A stretch of 64,000 nucleotides of DNA from Oscarella lobularis (lineage: Eukaryota; Porifera; Homoscleromorpha; Homosclerophorida; Oscarellidae). Each line of letters starts with the position of its first letter. The stretch's first letter is position 1. Positions 54,952 through 64,000 of the stretch are shown piece after piece. The position numbers were made by a program, and so were the translations under genes. The DNA lies in assembly GCF_947507565.1 (NCBI RefSeq), contig NC_089176.1:2294001-2358000 (forward strand), given 5' to 3'. The notes below the pieces were generated by a model. It ran no database searches, was not told the origin of the DNA, and saw only the letters and a program-made list of their open reading frames with translations.

Positions 54952-56795
54952 ATGTTCGTTCTTCTTGCTGTTGCCAGCGCCCTGTCCCTTCTTCTCGTCG
55001 ACGCGAGCGGCTCGAGCAACGACTACATAGACATTTGGATTATCTCGCACTCGCACGACGACACGGGATGGTGAGAGCGCAGAAAAAAAACAAAGAGAAC
55101 AACGGAACACTGGTTTTCTCCCTTTTTTACCACGTTCAGGACGCGAACGGTGGACGAATACTACGTCGAAGAAGTGAAATGGATTCTCACCACTTCGGCA
55201 CGTAGAGCACGGCGCGCGGAATGAGTCGTTCTGATTCGACGTGTTTACACTTCCGGTTTTCCCTTCCTTAGACTGACGCTCTTGTGGCTAATCCCGATCG
55301 CCGATTCACGTACGATTCTCGTTCGACGTGCGTTCGATTACGTTTCGAATGGTATTCTTTCGTTAGATACGTCGAAATGGCCTACTTCGAGAGATGGTGG
55401 AACGAGATCGACGTGAGGGCGAATTTCTACCGAATATTCGTCCACGTTTCGCTCTTCTAGGACGATCGAAAGATGAGTGTGCGAAAATTGATAAGGGACG
55501 GACGATTGCAACTCAATCTAGCTGGATGGTAAAGTATTGAATAAATGAATAATTAATAAAATTGACACCTTATAAGTATCTACGAGAGTTTTGTTAGATT
55601 CACGTTTTCTCTTATGTAGGTGCATGAATGACGAAGGAGCGTCGATGTATTCGAGCGATATCGATCAAATGACTGTGGGAGCTCTGTTTGCACGGGACGA
55701 ACTCTACACCAGGCCCTTGGTTCCATTAGCAATGGCACTTGCTCACTGATAACTGATGCTTTGATTAAGGTTGGATGGCACATCGATCCTTTTGGCCATT
55801 CGTCCGTCACGCCATCGCTTTGGGCCGATATCGGATTTAACGCTTTCACGTTGAATCGGATTGATTATAGGATTAAGAATGCCATGAAGGCGAACAAGGT
55901 GACAAAGGGGAGAGGCCCACTCGCTCGTCTTATATGTACGTGCGTTTTCAGGGTCTCGAGTTCATTTGGCGAGCGTCAAAAAGCTTGGGCAAATCGCGCG
56001 ACATGTGGATTCACGTTCTCGATTCCTGTCAGTTTGTTTTGTCTTATATAGGGCTTACGTTCTTCTATGAGTTGCCATTTAATTAGCCTATTGTAGTCCA
56101 AATGTGATTACTTTTGACACGTCGTATCTTCGAGATACCATGCCAACGATGAAGGTAGGTAAGATTTCACATTAGACGGTTTTTATTATTTCTTTTATTA
56201 GCCTAACATTGGAGAAATAGCCGAATCGTTTATTAAACTGGCAAGAGAACGGTATAACTTGATTGCCCAATTTAGGACATCTATATTGAAATTTATAGAG
56301 TGACGTGGTATCGCCACAATCAGCTGCTAATTCCATTTGGATGCGACTTTGCATTTCAAGTACGTGATAGAACGAAGGGCGTTGAAGAGAGATAAAAATA
56401 AGATGACATTGATTTTCACAAAAGAACGCCGAAGTGAGTTTCTCTCAAATGGACGAACTCATGGCGTACATGAATAGCAGAAAGTCGTACTTCAACGCGA
56501 CACTTCGCTACGGCACTCTGGAAGATTACGCCAAGGTACAATGATCTCTGCTTACCTACCTCCTTTCTATATGTTTCCTACAAGGCCGTCCACGCTTTGA
56601 ATTTGACCTGGGACGTTCGCGACGAGACCGACTTCTTTCCGTACGCGACGGCACCCAACGAATATTGGACGGGCTACTACACGAGTCGACCTCAGCTGAA
56701 GGGAGACATTCGGAGAGGCGCCGCTCTACTCCGAACGGCAGAACTGATCTACTCGCTCGCATCACAAAGCATTGACTTTGACAAGGAAGTAAGAC

Positions 56796-56826
<31 letters not shown>

Positions 56827-59800
56827 GCCTGAGCTATTAGTGATCAAATGCTAGAGCATGTCTTGTCTGTTTAGGTCGCGTACCAAAACATAGACGTGTT
56901 AAGGAGAGCGGTAGCCGTGACTCAGCATCATGATGCAGTGACAGGTATACCGGCGTCTCCTGTCCTGCAGTGTTTGGGCATGTTTTCGGCAGGAACCGAG
57001 ACTCTGCACGTCGCAAACGACTACGAGAGAAGGCTTGCAAAGGGAAATTACACCGCTTCTCTTGTCATTGGCGAACTGCTGGGGAAGATGCTAAGCAGCG
57101 ACGGGATGGTCGCGCCGTCGTTGTCTATCGTTAGCAAACGAACATGACGACTGACGTAGACGTATTTCCAGTTTTGTTTTCTCGTAGAATTCATCGGTTT
57201 TGGCGTCATTGAAGCCCGGTGAAAGTGGGGCCGTCGTGGTTTTCAACTCGCTTGGATGGCCGAGGCAGAGCTACGTGTCAATCGACGTAGACAGGTACGA
57301 TAGAATAATTGCATTTGTGGTAGAATAATCTCAATGCGTTTGAGTACACTACTGCTCCAACGTGGGTTAGACACTGTTTTCTAGGTTGGATTTAATTGTT
57401 ACTGATACGTCTGGGATGCCAATACCTTTCGACCTCGTACCCGGACGCGACCCTCTCATCAGCTCGAGACTCTATTTCCTTGCGAGAGTTCCTCCTCTTG
57501 GCTTCAATACGTATTTCATTCAAGCAAAGAATTCGTCGAACGTGACAAAGGCAATTGACGTTTAGCATAATTTTAATTGGCTATTATTTCAATTCAATTA
57601 AGGTTCGCCCATGCGAGAATCAGCGTTGCGAAATCGAAAACCAATACTACACTGTATATAAATGGCAATGCGATATATTCGCTTGGCACGCTATCTTTTT
57701 CTTCTCAAGGTGACGTTCTCCGACGAGACGGGACTCCTCTCGTCCATCTACGACAAATCGAATGACAACCTACTTCGCATCACTCAGACTCTAGTCGAAT
57801 ACGAAAGCGCCAATCTGGATGGAGAGCAAAAGAGCGGCGCATACATTTTCCGACCGGCACACGTACAAAAACGGCGGTATTTAGAATTCTTAATTAAATA
57901 ATTAATTTCCCTTTTTTTATAGGATAACCGAACGGTTTTCTATCCTGAAGGCCCCAGCGACGTCCAAACATCGGTCGACTTCTTTAGCAAGCGTCGCGTT
58001 TCGATGATTCTCGCGACGGCGCTCACTCGAAACGAATCTGCCGTCTACCGCGTCGCTATCGCGGGACAGTCGTCGAGCGGATTTACAATTTCGACAGAAG
58101 CGACTTATAACGCTCTTACCCGTTCTAGCATCTACTTCGCCGATTATTGGTCTATTGACTCGAATAATTTGCCGTCGGGCGCCGTGACGGGTTCAATTAG
58201 AATGAATTTCAATCAAACGGCTAATAGGACGTGCACCACGACCAATATTCATTTTGATCAGGTGATGCGTTTTCGATTCAGTGCGCGCTGGATCTTAGAT
58301 TAGATTTTTAATTCGAAGCCTTTTGCGTCGACGCCGCGCCTGTTTTCGACTGTCAGGGTGGCGCGCAATCCCGACGACTCTTTTGTGGCAAGCCAATACG
58401 TCGCTCATCCGTTCCTTGTCACTCCAAGTGGTGCAGCATTTAACGTTTGCTTGTATGTATTACCGTTCAAAAGTTTAAGCTCCCCCAGAGTATTCGTGCT
58501 CCCGTTCACCCTTAGTTAGAGGCTCGCGCGCGTTGTGCGTCACAATTGACGTCGTACGTTGAGCGTACACACCCACTCGTCGTTTCGCATTAAGACCGAA
58601 TTGCGGTAAAATTTCGTTTCAAACGTTGTCAGAATTGCATTTTCTGTCGATATTTCGTGTTCTCGATTCGAAACGACTTTGACGGCGTTGCGAAAGCTGC
58701 AGTTGAAGTAACATCGCGGCTGATGACGTATATAAATACTCCCATTAGAGAAGGACGTTGACCAAAACTTTTGAACGTTACTGTGTACCTGTGTACCGTA
58801 TTTACTCTATACATTGTTGTGATTTCTAGTACTGGCTTCTCTGGTGAAAACGTTGGAAATCGTCTCGCTGACTCGGTTTTTATCGATTGGCTTGCTTTGG
58901 CTTCAAATTTGGACTTCGGTGAGCCCTTGGTTGTCCACGGCAATCACACCATTCTTGGCGGATCGACTGATGACCTTCTGTAAGATTATAGAACGTGCTT
59001 GACATGAGATGAATACAATTTGTTCTTCAGTGTCGTTAGCATTCCATTAGAGCAGCCCTATTTGCGTTATGATCCCGGAATTGTTCTGCAAGTGACAGGC
59101 GGAACTAGGGCAAGTCTGTACTGGAGATTGAGAGGTGATCAATAAATTAAGCGGCTTTCTCTCTTCTGCAGGTTTATTTTGCTAATGTCATAAAGGAAAG
59201 GTCTACGAAAAGGCATTTTAGCATCAGCATAGTCAATTGGGATTTGACACCATGGAATGAAACTATAACAGTAGGTGGGGGGGGGGGGGGGGGGGGGATT
59301 TCTTGGTGCCAATAGGCAGTGCAGGGTCCTCTGAGTTAGAGTCTTTCCGTGCTAAATCGCAACCAATGTGCACGTCTTGTTTTTCCTAGGTCAATTACCT
59401 TCTGTTTCCACGTTATGAGATCGAGTACGATCTTGGGAAAAGTGCTCCAGCCGTTCAAACGTTTGCTGGAAAGTATGTTTCTGAAGTTCGGCAGGTATGA
59501 CGTTCTTTCGTGCATTGAAGAAACGAACATTAGACGCACCTCTCTAGACATTTGGTCCAAATCACATGCAAATATTTCGACTCTACAACGGACTGGAGGA
59601 AGGAGATGCGTCCGGTTTGCAATACATTGATAACGAGTTTGTCGTTGGCCCGCTGCACAAAGGAAGAGAACTGGTGACAAGGTAAAAGCTCACGTGTATA
59701 ATTTTGCATACCTAAGATAATCTTCTTAGGTATGAAAGCAACTTGAAAACGGAAGGAACTTGGTACACTGACGATAATGGATTGGAAATGAAGAAAAGAG

Positions 59801-60939
59801 ACTACAAAAAATACCAAACTGAACCGATAGCTGGTAAAAACTCAGACAGAAAGAATAGCCATTTAGGTACTGTACGTCTTGGCATAGGAAATTATTATCC
59901 AATGATTGCCGGCTCCTACGTGGAAGACGCGTTGAAAGATGAACGACTGACATTCCTCTCTGAAAGGAGTCACGGATGCTCTAGTCTGACCGAGGGAATG
60001 CTTGAGATAATGCTGCACAGGTGCGGTAGCAATGATTCGTGATGAGTTTACTTTCAATCAATCAATCAATTATAGACGCTGTTTATCGGACGATGGAAAA
60101 GGCGTTGATCAAGTTCTCAATGACATTGATCGCATTAATCCAAAGTAAGAAAGCTGTTTTGGGGAAAATTTGATTATAATCACTTTTTTAGGCTTTGGAT
60201 TGTATATGCTGATAAGGAAGATTCTGCTTATCGTCATCGTCATCTCAGCCTCCAGCAACAGGTGTTCCTACAATTTGATATACTGTATTTGCAATTAATT
60301 ATACTGCTTTCCAAGTTTCCCTTGACTCCCGTCTTCAGCCCTGTCATTGATCCCAAAAATTGGACAAAATCTTACAGGAGCGACTTTAGCGGCTTGAACG
60401 AGTCCTTGCCTCCAAACGTTCATCTTCTCTCCCTTCGCGCGCGCAGTGCATTAGAAAAGTAAAATCTCCTTGTTTGAATATAAATTTCACTGATGTTGTC
60501 TCACTCTTTAGTGGAACTATTCTTCGCCTTCAGCATATTTTTGAAGTCAACGAAAGCAGAAAATACTCTGAGCCGGCTTTCGTTGCTCTCTCAAGTCTAT
60601 TTGCACCGGAATTTGTTCTCTCTAATTCGGTGGAGATGGCGCTCACATCTACAGCGTCCAAAGCAGAGTAAGCCAATCAATCTCTTTCTTTCTAAAATGA
60701 TCTTTTACTTGCATCTTTTTCAGAGCTGTTGAGGAGCGATTGAAGTGGAATACCGTCAGTGAACCTGAGGATGATTCCAACGCAAGGTAAGATGAAGCAG
60801 GCTGTCAAATTATCTTTATTCAATATTGGTGTTTTTATCTTACTCAAGGTGGTCCAGTAAAGAAAAAGACGACGACCTGATGATGTTGAGCCCTAGAGAA
60901 ATTCGCACGTTCCTTGTCAATTCTTCACAAAGATTGTGA
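54952..60939 (+). CDS. Lysosomal alpha-mannosidase 2 (GH38)
   Basis: Many-exon paralogue of 32451-38059. The signal peptide MFVLLAVASALSLLLVDA leads into DYIDIWIISHSHDDTGW. Next come [61 protein letters not shown] (nucleophile Asp), WDVRDETDFFPYATAPNEYW and VTQHHDAVTG, ending EIRTFLVNSSQRL and stop at 60939. The second intron (55198-55271) begins GC where mannosidase 1 has GT. Introns also hold a MITE (58463-58778), a poly(G) tract (59277-59297) and a TTTA repeat. All catalytic landmarks seen by eye are intact. Confidence 0.85.
56798..56825. repeat. (TTTA)n microsatellite
   Basis: Intronic run of about seven units in alpha-mannosidase 2. Confidence 0.9.
58463..58778. mobile_element. Tc1/mariner-type MITE in mannosidase 2 intron
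   Basis: 316 bases bounded by inverted ends sharing CGTTCAAAAGTTT, flanked by TA on both sides (58461-58462, 58779-58780), typical of Tc1/mariner target duplication. No transposase. Contains a TATATAAATA near its right end. About 130 internal bases resemble 19826-19960. Confidence 0.75.
59277..59297 (+). repeat. Poly(G) tract, 21 bases
   Basis: Begins a few bases inside an intron of alpha-mannosidase 2, just after the apparent 5' splice site (ACA|GTAGGT). Confidence 0.9.
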
Positions 60940-61410
60940 GACCTGTCGGTTGATGTTAATCGATGAATTTCATTAGCCCATTGCGCCTGCGTCAGCGAAG
61001 AAGCCCACGCGTTCTCTGGAATCCTCGCGTTCTTTTGGAATCGGCTGACCAATCACCTTTGGCTATAGTTTGACGTGTCCTAGGTAAGACAGAAATGGCG
61101 TCGCAAGAACAGACGAACAAGAGAAAGAGGCCAAGACGGAATCCCGTGAATCCGCACAAAGAACTAGGCCTCAAGTAGTGTGGAAAAGTCCACGAACGTA
61201 GCCATCCTTTAGCAGAATGAGAATATCCATTGTCTATCATAGAAGAGACCATGCACAGCCATGCCAGGAATTCTGTTCGAGCTCAACGGCGACATTTCAA
61301 ATCATGCACAAAGAAAGCAAGCAAGCCAGCCAGCAAAAGACAAAAAGCACAAAAAGCGCGCAGTGACGCTGACGCGCAACACGTCAAGTCAAGAAATCAA
61401 GCGCGAAGAC
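60940..61410. other. Intergenic between mannosidase 2 and GFR-alpha-like genes
   Basis: No gene supported. The part from about 61240 recurs near 62570-62700 and 63680-63820 as the 3' flank of each GFR-alpha-like copy. Confidence 0.5.
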
Positions 61411-61411
61411 G

Positions 61412-62095
61412 TCAAATAAGCAGATAGACTAGAGCGACCACGACGAGCGCGAATGCGGCAATACCTGGAAGAGCTCCTGAACCAGTTGGTTCCTCCGTTC
61501 CCGTCGGCACGATCGTTATCAAGCCGCAATCGAGACTCACCGTCTGAAAGTCCTTGCATTCCATGTCGTCCGCTTTGCAATAACACTGGCCCAGCAACGC
61601 GCCCACGTTGTTTTGCGCCAGCGGCTCGACTGCACTTCTGCATTCGCTTGTGCACGTCTTGCTCGGATTGCCCGTCCCGTTGCACGAACGAAAGTAAGCT
61701 GGCGTGAGGGAAATGCAATCTTCCCTAGAAGCGCAGTATCCCAGAACGTTGTTGCATAGCGGTCGAACTGTCTTCGACAGGCACGTCTTGGAGAAGAGGG
61801 TCCGTTCGATGGAGCAACTGACGAACGCGACGTCCGACTCTGAGCACGTACACGTAGAGAAGTCGACTCCAATCGCGTCGAGCAGCAAAGCCGACCACGC
61901 GTTTTTGCACGAAGCCGAACACGTAGAGCTGCCTTCCAATTCGGCGAAGCAGTTGGTTCTGTACGCGGAGACAAGACGACTGCAATCGCCGTTGTTTGAG
62001 CACGCGGTCAGGAGAGCCGTGCAGTCGGGATCGGCGTGACCTCTTTCGATCGCAAAGAGGAAGAAAAGCGCTGAAAGACGGAAGACGTTTCGCAT
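61412..62095 (-). CDS. GFR-alpha/GAS1-like GPI-anchored protein 1
   Basis: Intronless, 227 residues from MRNVFRLSALFFLFAIERGHA (signal peptide). Two Cys-rich GDNF-receptor/GAS1-type repeats: CTALLTACSNNGDC...CSASCKNAWSALL...CTCSESD, and CNNVLGYCASREDC...CTSECRSAVEPLAQN...CYCKADDMEC. The CxxxCRxAxxxL pattern is diagnostic of this fold. It ends in a Thr/Gly spacer and a hydrophobic tail (GIAAFALVVVALVYLLI) with no charged residues after it, a GPI-anchor signal. Family members are co-receptors, such as GFR-alpha for RET; whether a RET-like partner exists here is unknown. Confidence 0.75.
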   Translation of the reverse strand: MRNVFRLSALFFLFAIERGHADPDCTALLTACSNNGDCSRLVSAYRTNCFAELEGSSTCSASCKNAWSALLLDAIGVDFSTCTCSESDVAFVSCSIERTLFSKTCLSKTVRPLCNNVLGYCASREDCISLTPAYFRSCNGTGNPSKTCTSECRSAVEPLAQNNVGALLGQCYCKADDMECKDFQTVSLDCGLITIVPTGTEEPTGSGALPGIAAFALVVVALVYLLI

Positions 62096-62099
62096 GTCG

Positions 62100-62716
62100 T
62101 CGCTTGAAAGGTATGGCACTTATGATGAAACCCTTAATTCTAGATCGATGGTGTAAAACACTTCTTGGGAGATGATGAAACACCTCGGGTGGATGGTGAA
62201 ACCATCTATGGTGAAACCCGTTGATATTTGTATATTTGCGTAAGGGTACAATCTGGTCGCTTGATCGTCTCCGGTATCCCGTGCAGACATGCTAGGGACC
62301 GGAGTTGTGCTTGATTTCCTATACTTCTTCAAATTGGAAGCAGCTCAACGCGACACGCCTACTTTCAAGCGGAAAGGGTCTTCACATCCCGTATCGTCCA
62401 CTTTGCAATCTGGCATATAGGCAATCCATAGCTTATGAAAAAAAACGTATTCAAAAGGCCAGAGAAGTACAGCGTATCATGCTGTCCACGAACGTAAGCC
62501 AACCTTCAACAAATTCTCTGTTATCTGTCAGCATCATCGAGCAAGCTGCTGTCAAGTTGGCTTTAGAAGAGACCACAGCCAGGCATTCTGTTCGAGCTCA
62601 ACGCGACATTTCAAATCATGCACAAAGCAAGCAATCCAGCAAAAAGACAAAAAGCGCGCATTGACGCTGACGCGCAATTAACACGTCAAGTCATCAAGAA
62701 AGCAAGCGTGAAGACG
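62100..62716. other. Duplicated intergenic flank between GFR-alpha-like copies
   Basis: Contains GATGATGAAACAC motifs upstream of copy 1 (about 62171) and of copy 2 (about 63460), and a 3' flank shared with 61240-61410. No gene supported. Confidence 0.5.
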
Positions 62717-63415
62717 TCAAATAAGCAGATAGACTAAAGCGACCACGACGAGCGCAAATGCGGCAATACCTGGAAGGGATCCTGAACCAGTTGGCCCCTC
62801 CGTTCCTGTCGGCACGATCGTTATCAAGCCGCAATCGAGACTCACCGTCTGAAAGTCCTTGCATTCCATGTCGTCCGCTTTGCAATAGCACTGGCCCAGT
62901 AATGCGCCGACTTCGTTTTGCGCCAGCGGCTCGACTGCACTTCTGCATTCGCTTATGCACGTCTTGTTCGGATTGCCCGTTCCGTTGCATGAACGGAAGT
63001 AGGCCGGCATAAGAGAAACGCAATTCGGTCTGGTAGCGCAGTATCCCAGGACGTTGTTGCATAGCGGTTGAATAGTCTTCGACAGGCACGTCTTCGAGAA
63101 GAGGGTCCGTTCGATGGAGCAACTGACGAACGCGTCGTCCGACTCTGAGCACGTGCACGTAGAGAAGTCGACTCCAATTGCGTCGAGCAGCAGAGCCGAC
63201 CACGCGTTTTTGCACGTAGCCGAACACGTGGTAGTGGTAGAGCTGCCTTGAAATTCGGCGAGGCAGTTGGTTCTGTAGGCGGCGGCGAGAGGTCCACAAT
63301 TGGCGTCGCTTAAACACGTGGTTATGAGAGCCGTGCAGTCGGGATCGGCGTGACCTCTTTCGATCGCAAAGAGGAAGAAAAGCGCTGAAAGACGGAAGAC
63401 GTTTATGACGTGCAT
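62717..63415 (-). CDS. GFR-alpha/GAS1-like GPI-anchored protein 2
   Basis: Intronless tandem paralogue of the previous gene, 232 residues from MHVINVFRLSALFFLFAIER. Same two Cys-rich repeats (CTALITTCLSDANC; CRSAVEPLAQNEVGALL) and the same GPI tail (ALVVVALVYLLI). The first repeat is slightly longer and has a Thr run (SSTTTTC), while the second repeat and tail are nearly identical to copy 1, suggesting recent duplication or gene conversion at the 3' half. Confidence 0.75.
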   Translation of the reverse strand: MHVINVFRLSALFFLFAIERGHADPDCTALITTCLSDANCGPLAAAYRTNCLAEFQGSSTTTTCSATCKNAWSALLLDAIGVDFSTCTCSESDDAFVSCSIERTLFSKTCLSKTIQPLCNNVLGYCATRPNCVSLMPAYFRSCNGTGNPNKTCISECRSAVEPLAQNEVGALLGQCYCKADDMECKDFQTVSLDCGLITIVPTGTEGPTGSGSLPGIAAFALVVVALVYLLI

Positions 63416-63823
63416 GTCAAACTCGATGAGATAAAACGCTCTGGATGAAACACTTCTGGGAGGATGATGAAACACTTCCTGGTGGACCCTGAACCCGGTA
63501 GTTGTATTCAGGTTGATATTTGTGTATTATTAGCACTGGCTCAGCAACGTATAGGCAATCATGGCTTACGAGGAGATCGTAATCCAAAAGTCCAGACTTG
63601 AGTACCTGTGCAAAAAGATTTCACTTTCAACAAATTCTTATCTGCCAGCATCATCGAGCAATTTAAGCTGCTGGGATGTTGGCTTTAGGTGAGACGAGAC
63701 CACAGGTATTCTGTTTGAGCTCAAACGCTACATTTCAATCATGCACAAAGCAAGTGACAGACATAAGATACAGAAACCGCACACAGTGACAAACAACACG
63801 CGTCAAATCAAGAAAACAGACGT

Positions 63824-64000
63824 CAAATAAGCAAATAGACGAGAGCGACCACGACGAGCGCGAACGCGGCGGCACGTGGAAGAGCTGCTGAATCACTTGG
63901 TCCCTCCGTTTGCCCTGGCTTCGTCGTTCCCGTTGGCACGATCGTTATCAAGCCGCAATCGTGAGTCACAGTCTGAAAGTCCTTGCATTCCATGTCGTCC
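63824..64000 (-). CDS. GFR-alpha/GAS1-like GPI-anchored protein 3 (partial)
   Basis: C-terminal end of a third tandem copy, cut by the window edge: DDMECKDFQTVTHDCGLITI, a longer Thr/Gly spacer (TTKPGQTEGPS) and the same GPI tail. Stop at 63824. Confidence 0.7.

Noticed and set aside
61412-63415. Several long Arg/Ser-rich alternative frames over the GFR-alpha-like genes
   Set aside because: Same DNA as the Cys-rich frames but without signal peptide or Cys pattern; shadows.
1-64000. CRISPR arrays, bacterial operons or viral genomes
   Set aside because: No regular spaced repeats or prokaryotic gene organisation; the spliced genes throughout are eukaryotic.

Overview
The window is nuclear DNA of an intron-rich, compact animal genome: introns of about 30-80 bases with GT-AG ends, several intergenic gaps under 100 bases, and single-copy eukaryotic housekeeping genes (NUP85, MED11, CTU1, SLC25A38, lysosomal alpha-mannosidase). 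Among these sit rapidly duplicating, lineage-specific cell-surface genes: receptor tyrosine kinases with unusual ectodomains, an LRR/Cys-rich 7TM receptor, rhodopsin-like GPCRs and GFR-alpha/GAS1-like GPI proteins. This fits an early-branching animal; my best guess is a sponge, perhaps a compact-genome (homoscleromorph-like) one. That is an inference from gene content and intron size, not a proof.

Layout. 1-15.7 kb (minus strand): a segment holding a helix-hairpin-helix protein gene plus a receptor tyrosine kinase gene is present three times. The middle copy has a complete HhH gene (9640-10576) and the full receptor (4076-9035: signal peptide, SUEL-type lectin, two laminin-G, FN3, TM, tyrosine kinase). 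The left copy runs off the window. The right copy has lost laminin-G and kinase regions and appears to be spliced in frame to an anosmin-like FN3 gene (10776-14381), giving a chimeric kinase-less receptor. 15.7-19.3 kb: MED11 and NUP85, 47 bases apart on the minus strand. 19.8-20.2 kb: a TATA-bearing structured segment that could be a small RNA gene. 20.6-24.9 kb: LRR-GCC2/3-7TM receptor. 25.4-27.4 kb: CTU1. 27.8-29.0 kb: GPCR. 29.2-31.9 kb: a kinase with three ubiquitin-like domains and an exon-repeat coiled coil, whose upstream region carries a decayed duplicate of the CTU1 promoter and first exons. 32.5-38.1 kb: alpha-mannosidase 1, divergent from SLC25A38 with only 63 bases between start codons.

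39.7-54.8 kb (plus strand): three copies and one fragment of a beta-propeller (NHL-like)-BTB-BACK gene. The first is interrupted by a young LTR retrotransposon with gag and protease only; the fragment carries a solo LTR. A second GPCR, two copies of an unidentified membrane-protein fragment and repeat-rich intergenic DNA lie between. 54.9-60.9 kb: alpha-mannosidase 2, with a Tc1/mariner-type MITE and a 21-base poly(G) in introns. 61.4-64 kb (minus): three tandem GFR-alpha/GAS1-like GPI-anchored proteins, the last cut by the window end.

The housekeeping genes act in nuclear pore structure (NUP85), transcription (MED11), tRNA wobble-uridine thiolation (CTU1), mitochondrial glycine import for haem synthesis (SLC25A38) and lysosomal glycan breakdown (the mannosidases). 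The duplicated genes look like a surface-recognition and signalling repertoire in flux: exon shuffling, kinase loss, frame damage and fresh transposon insertion are all visible here.
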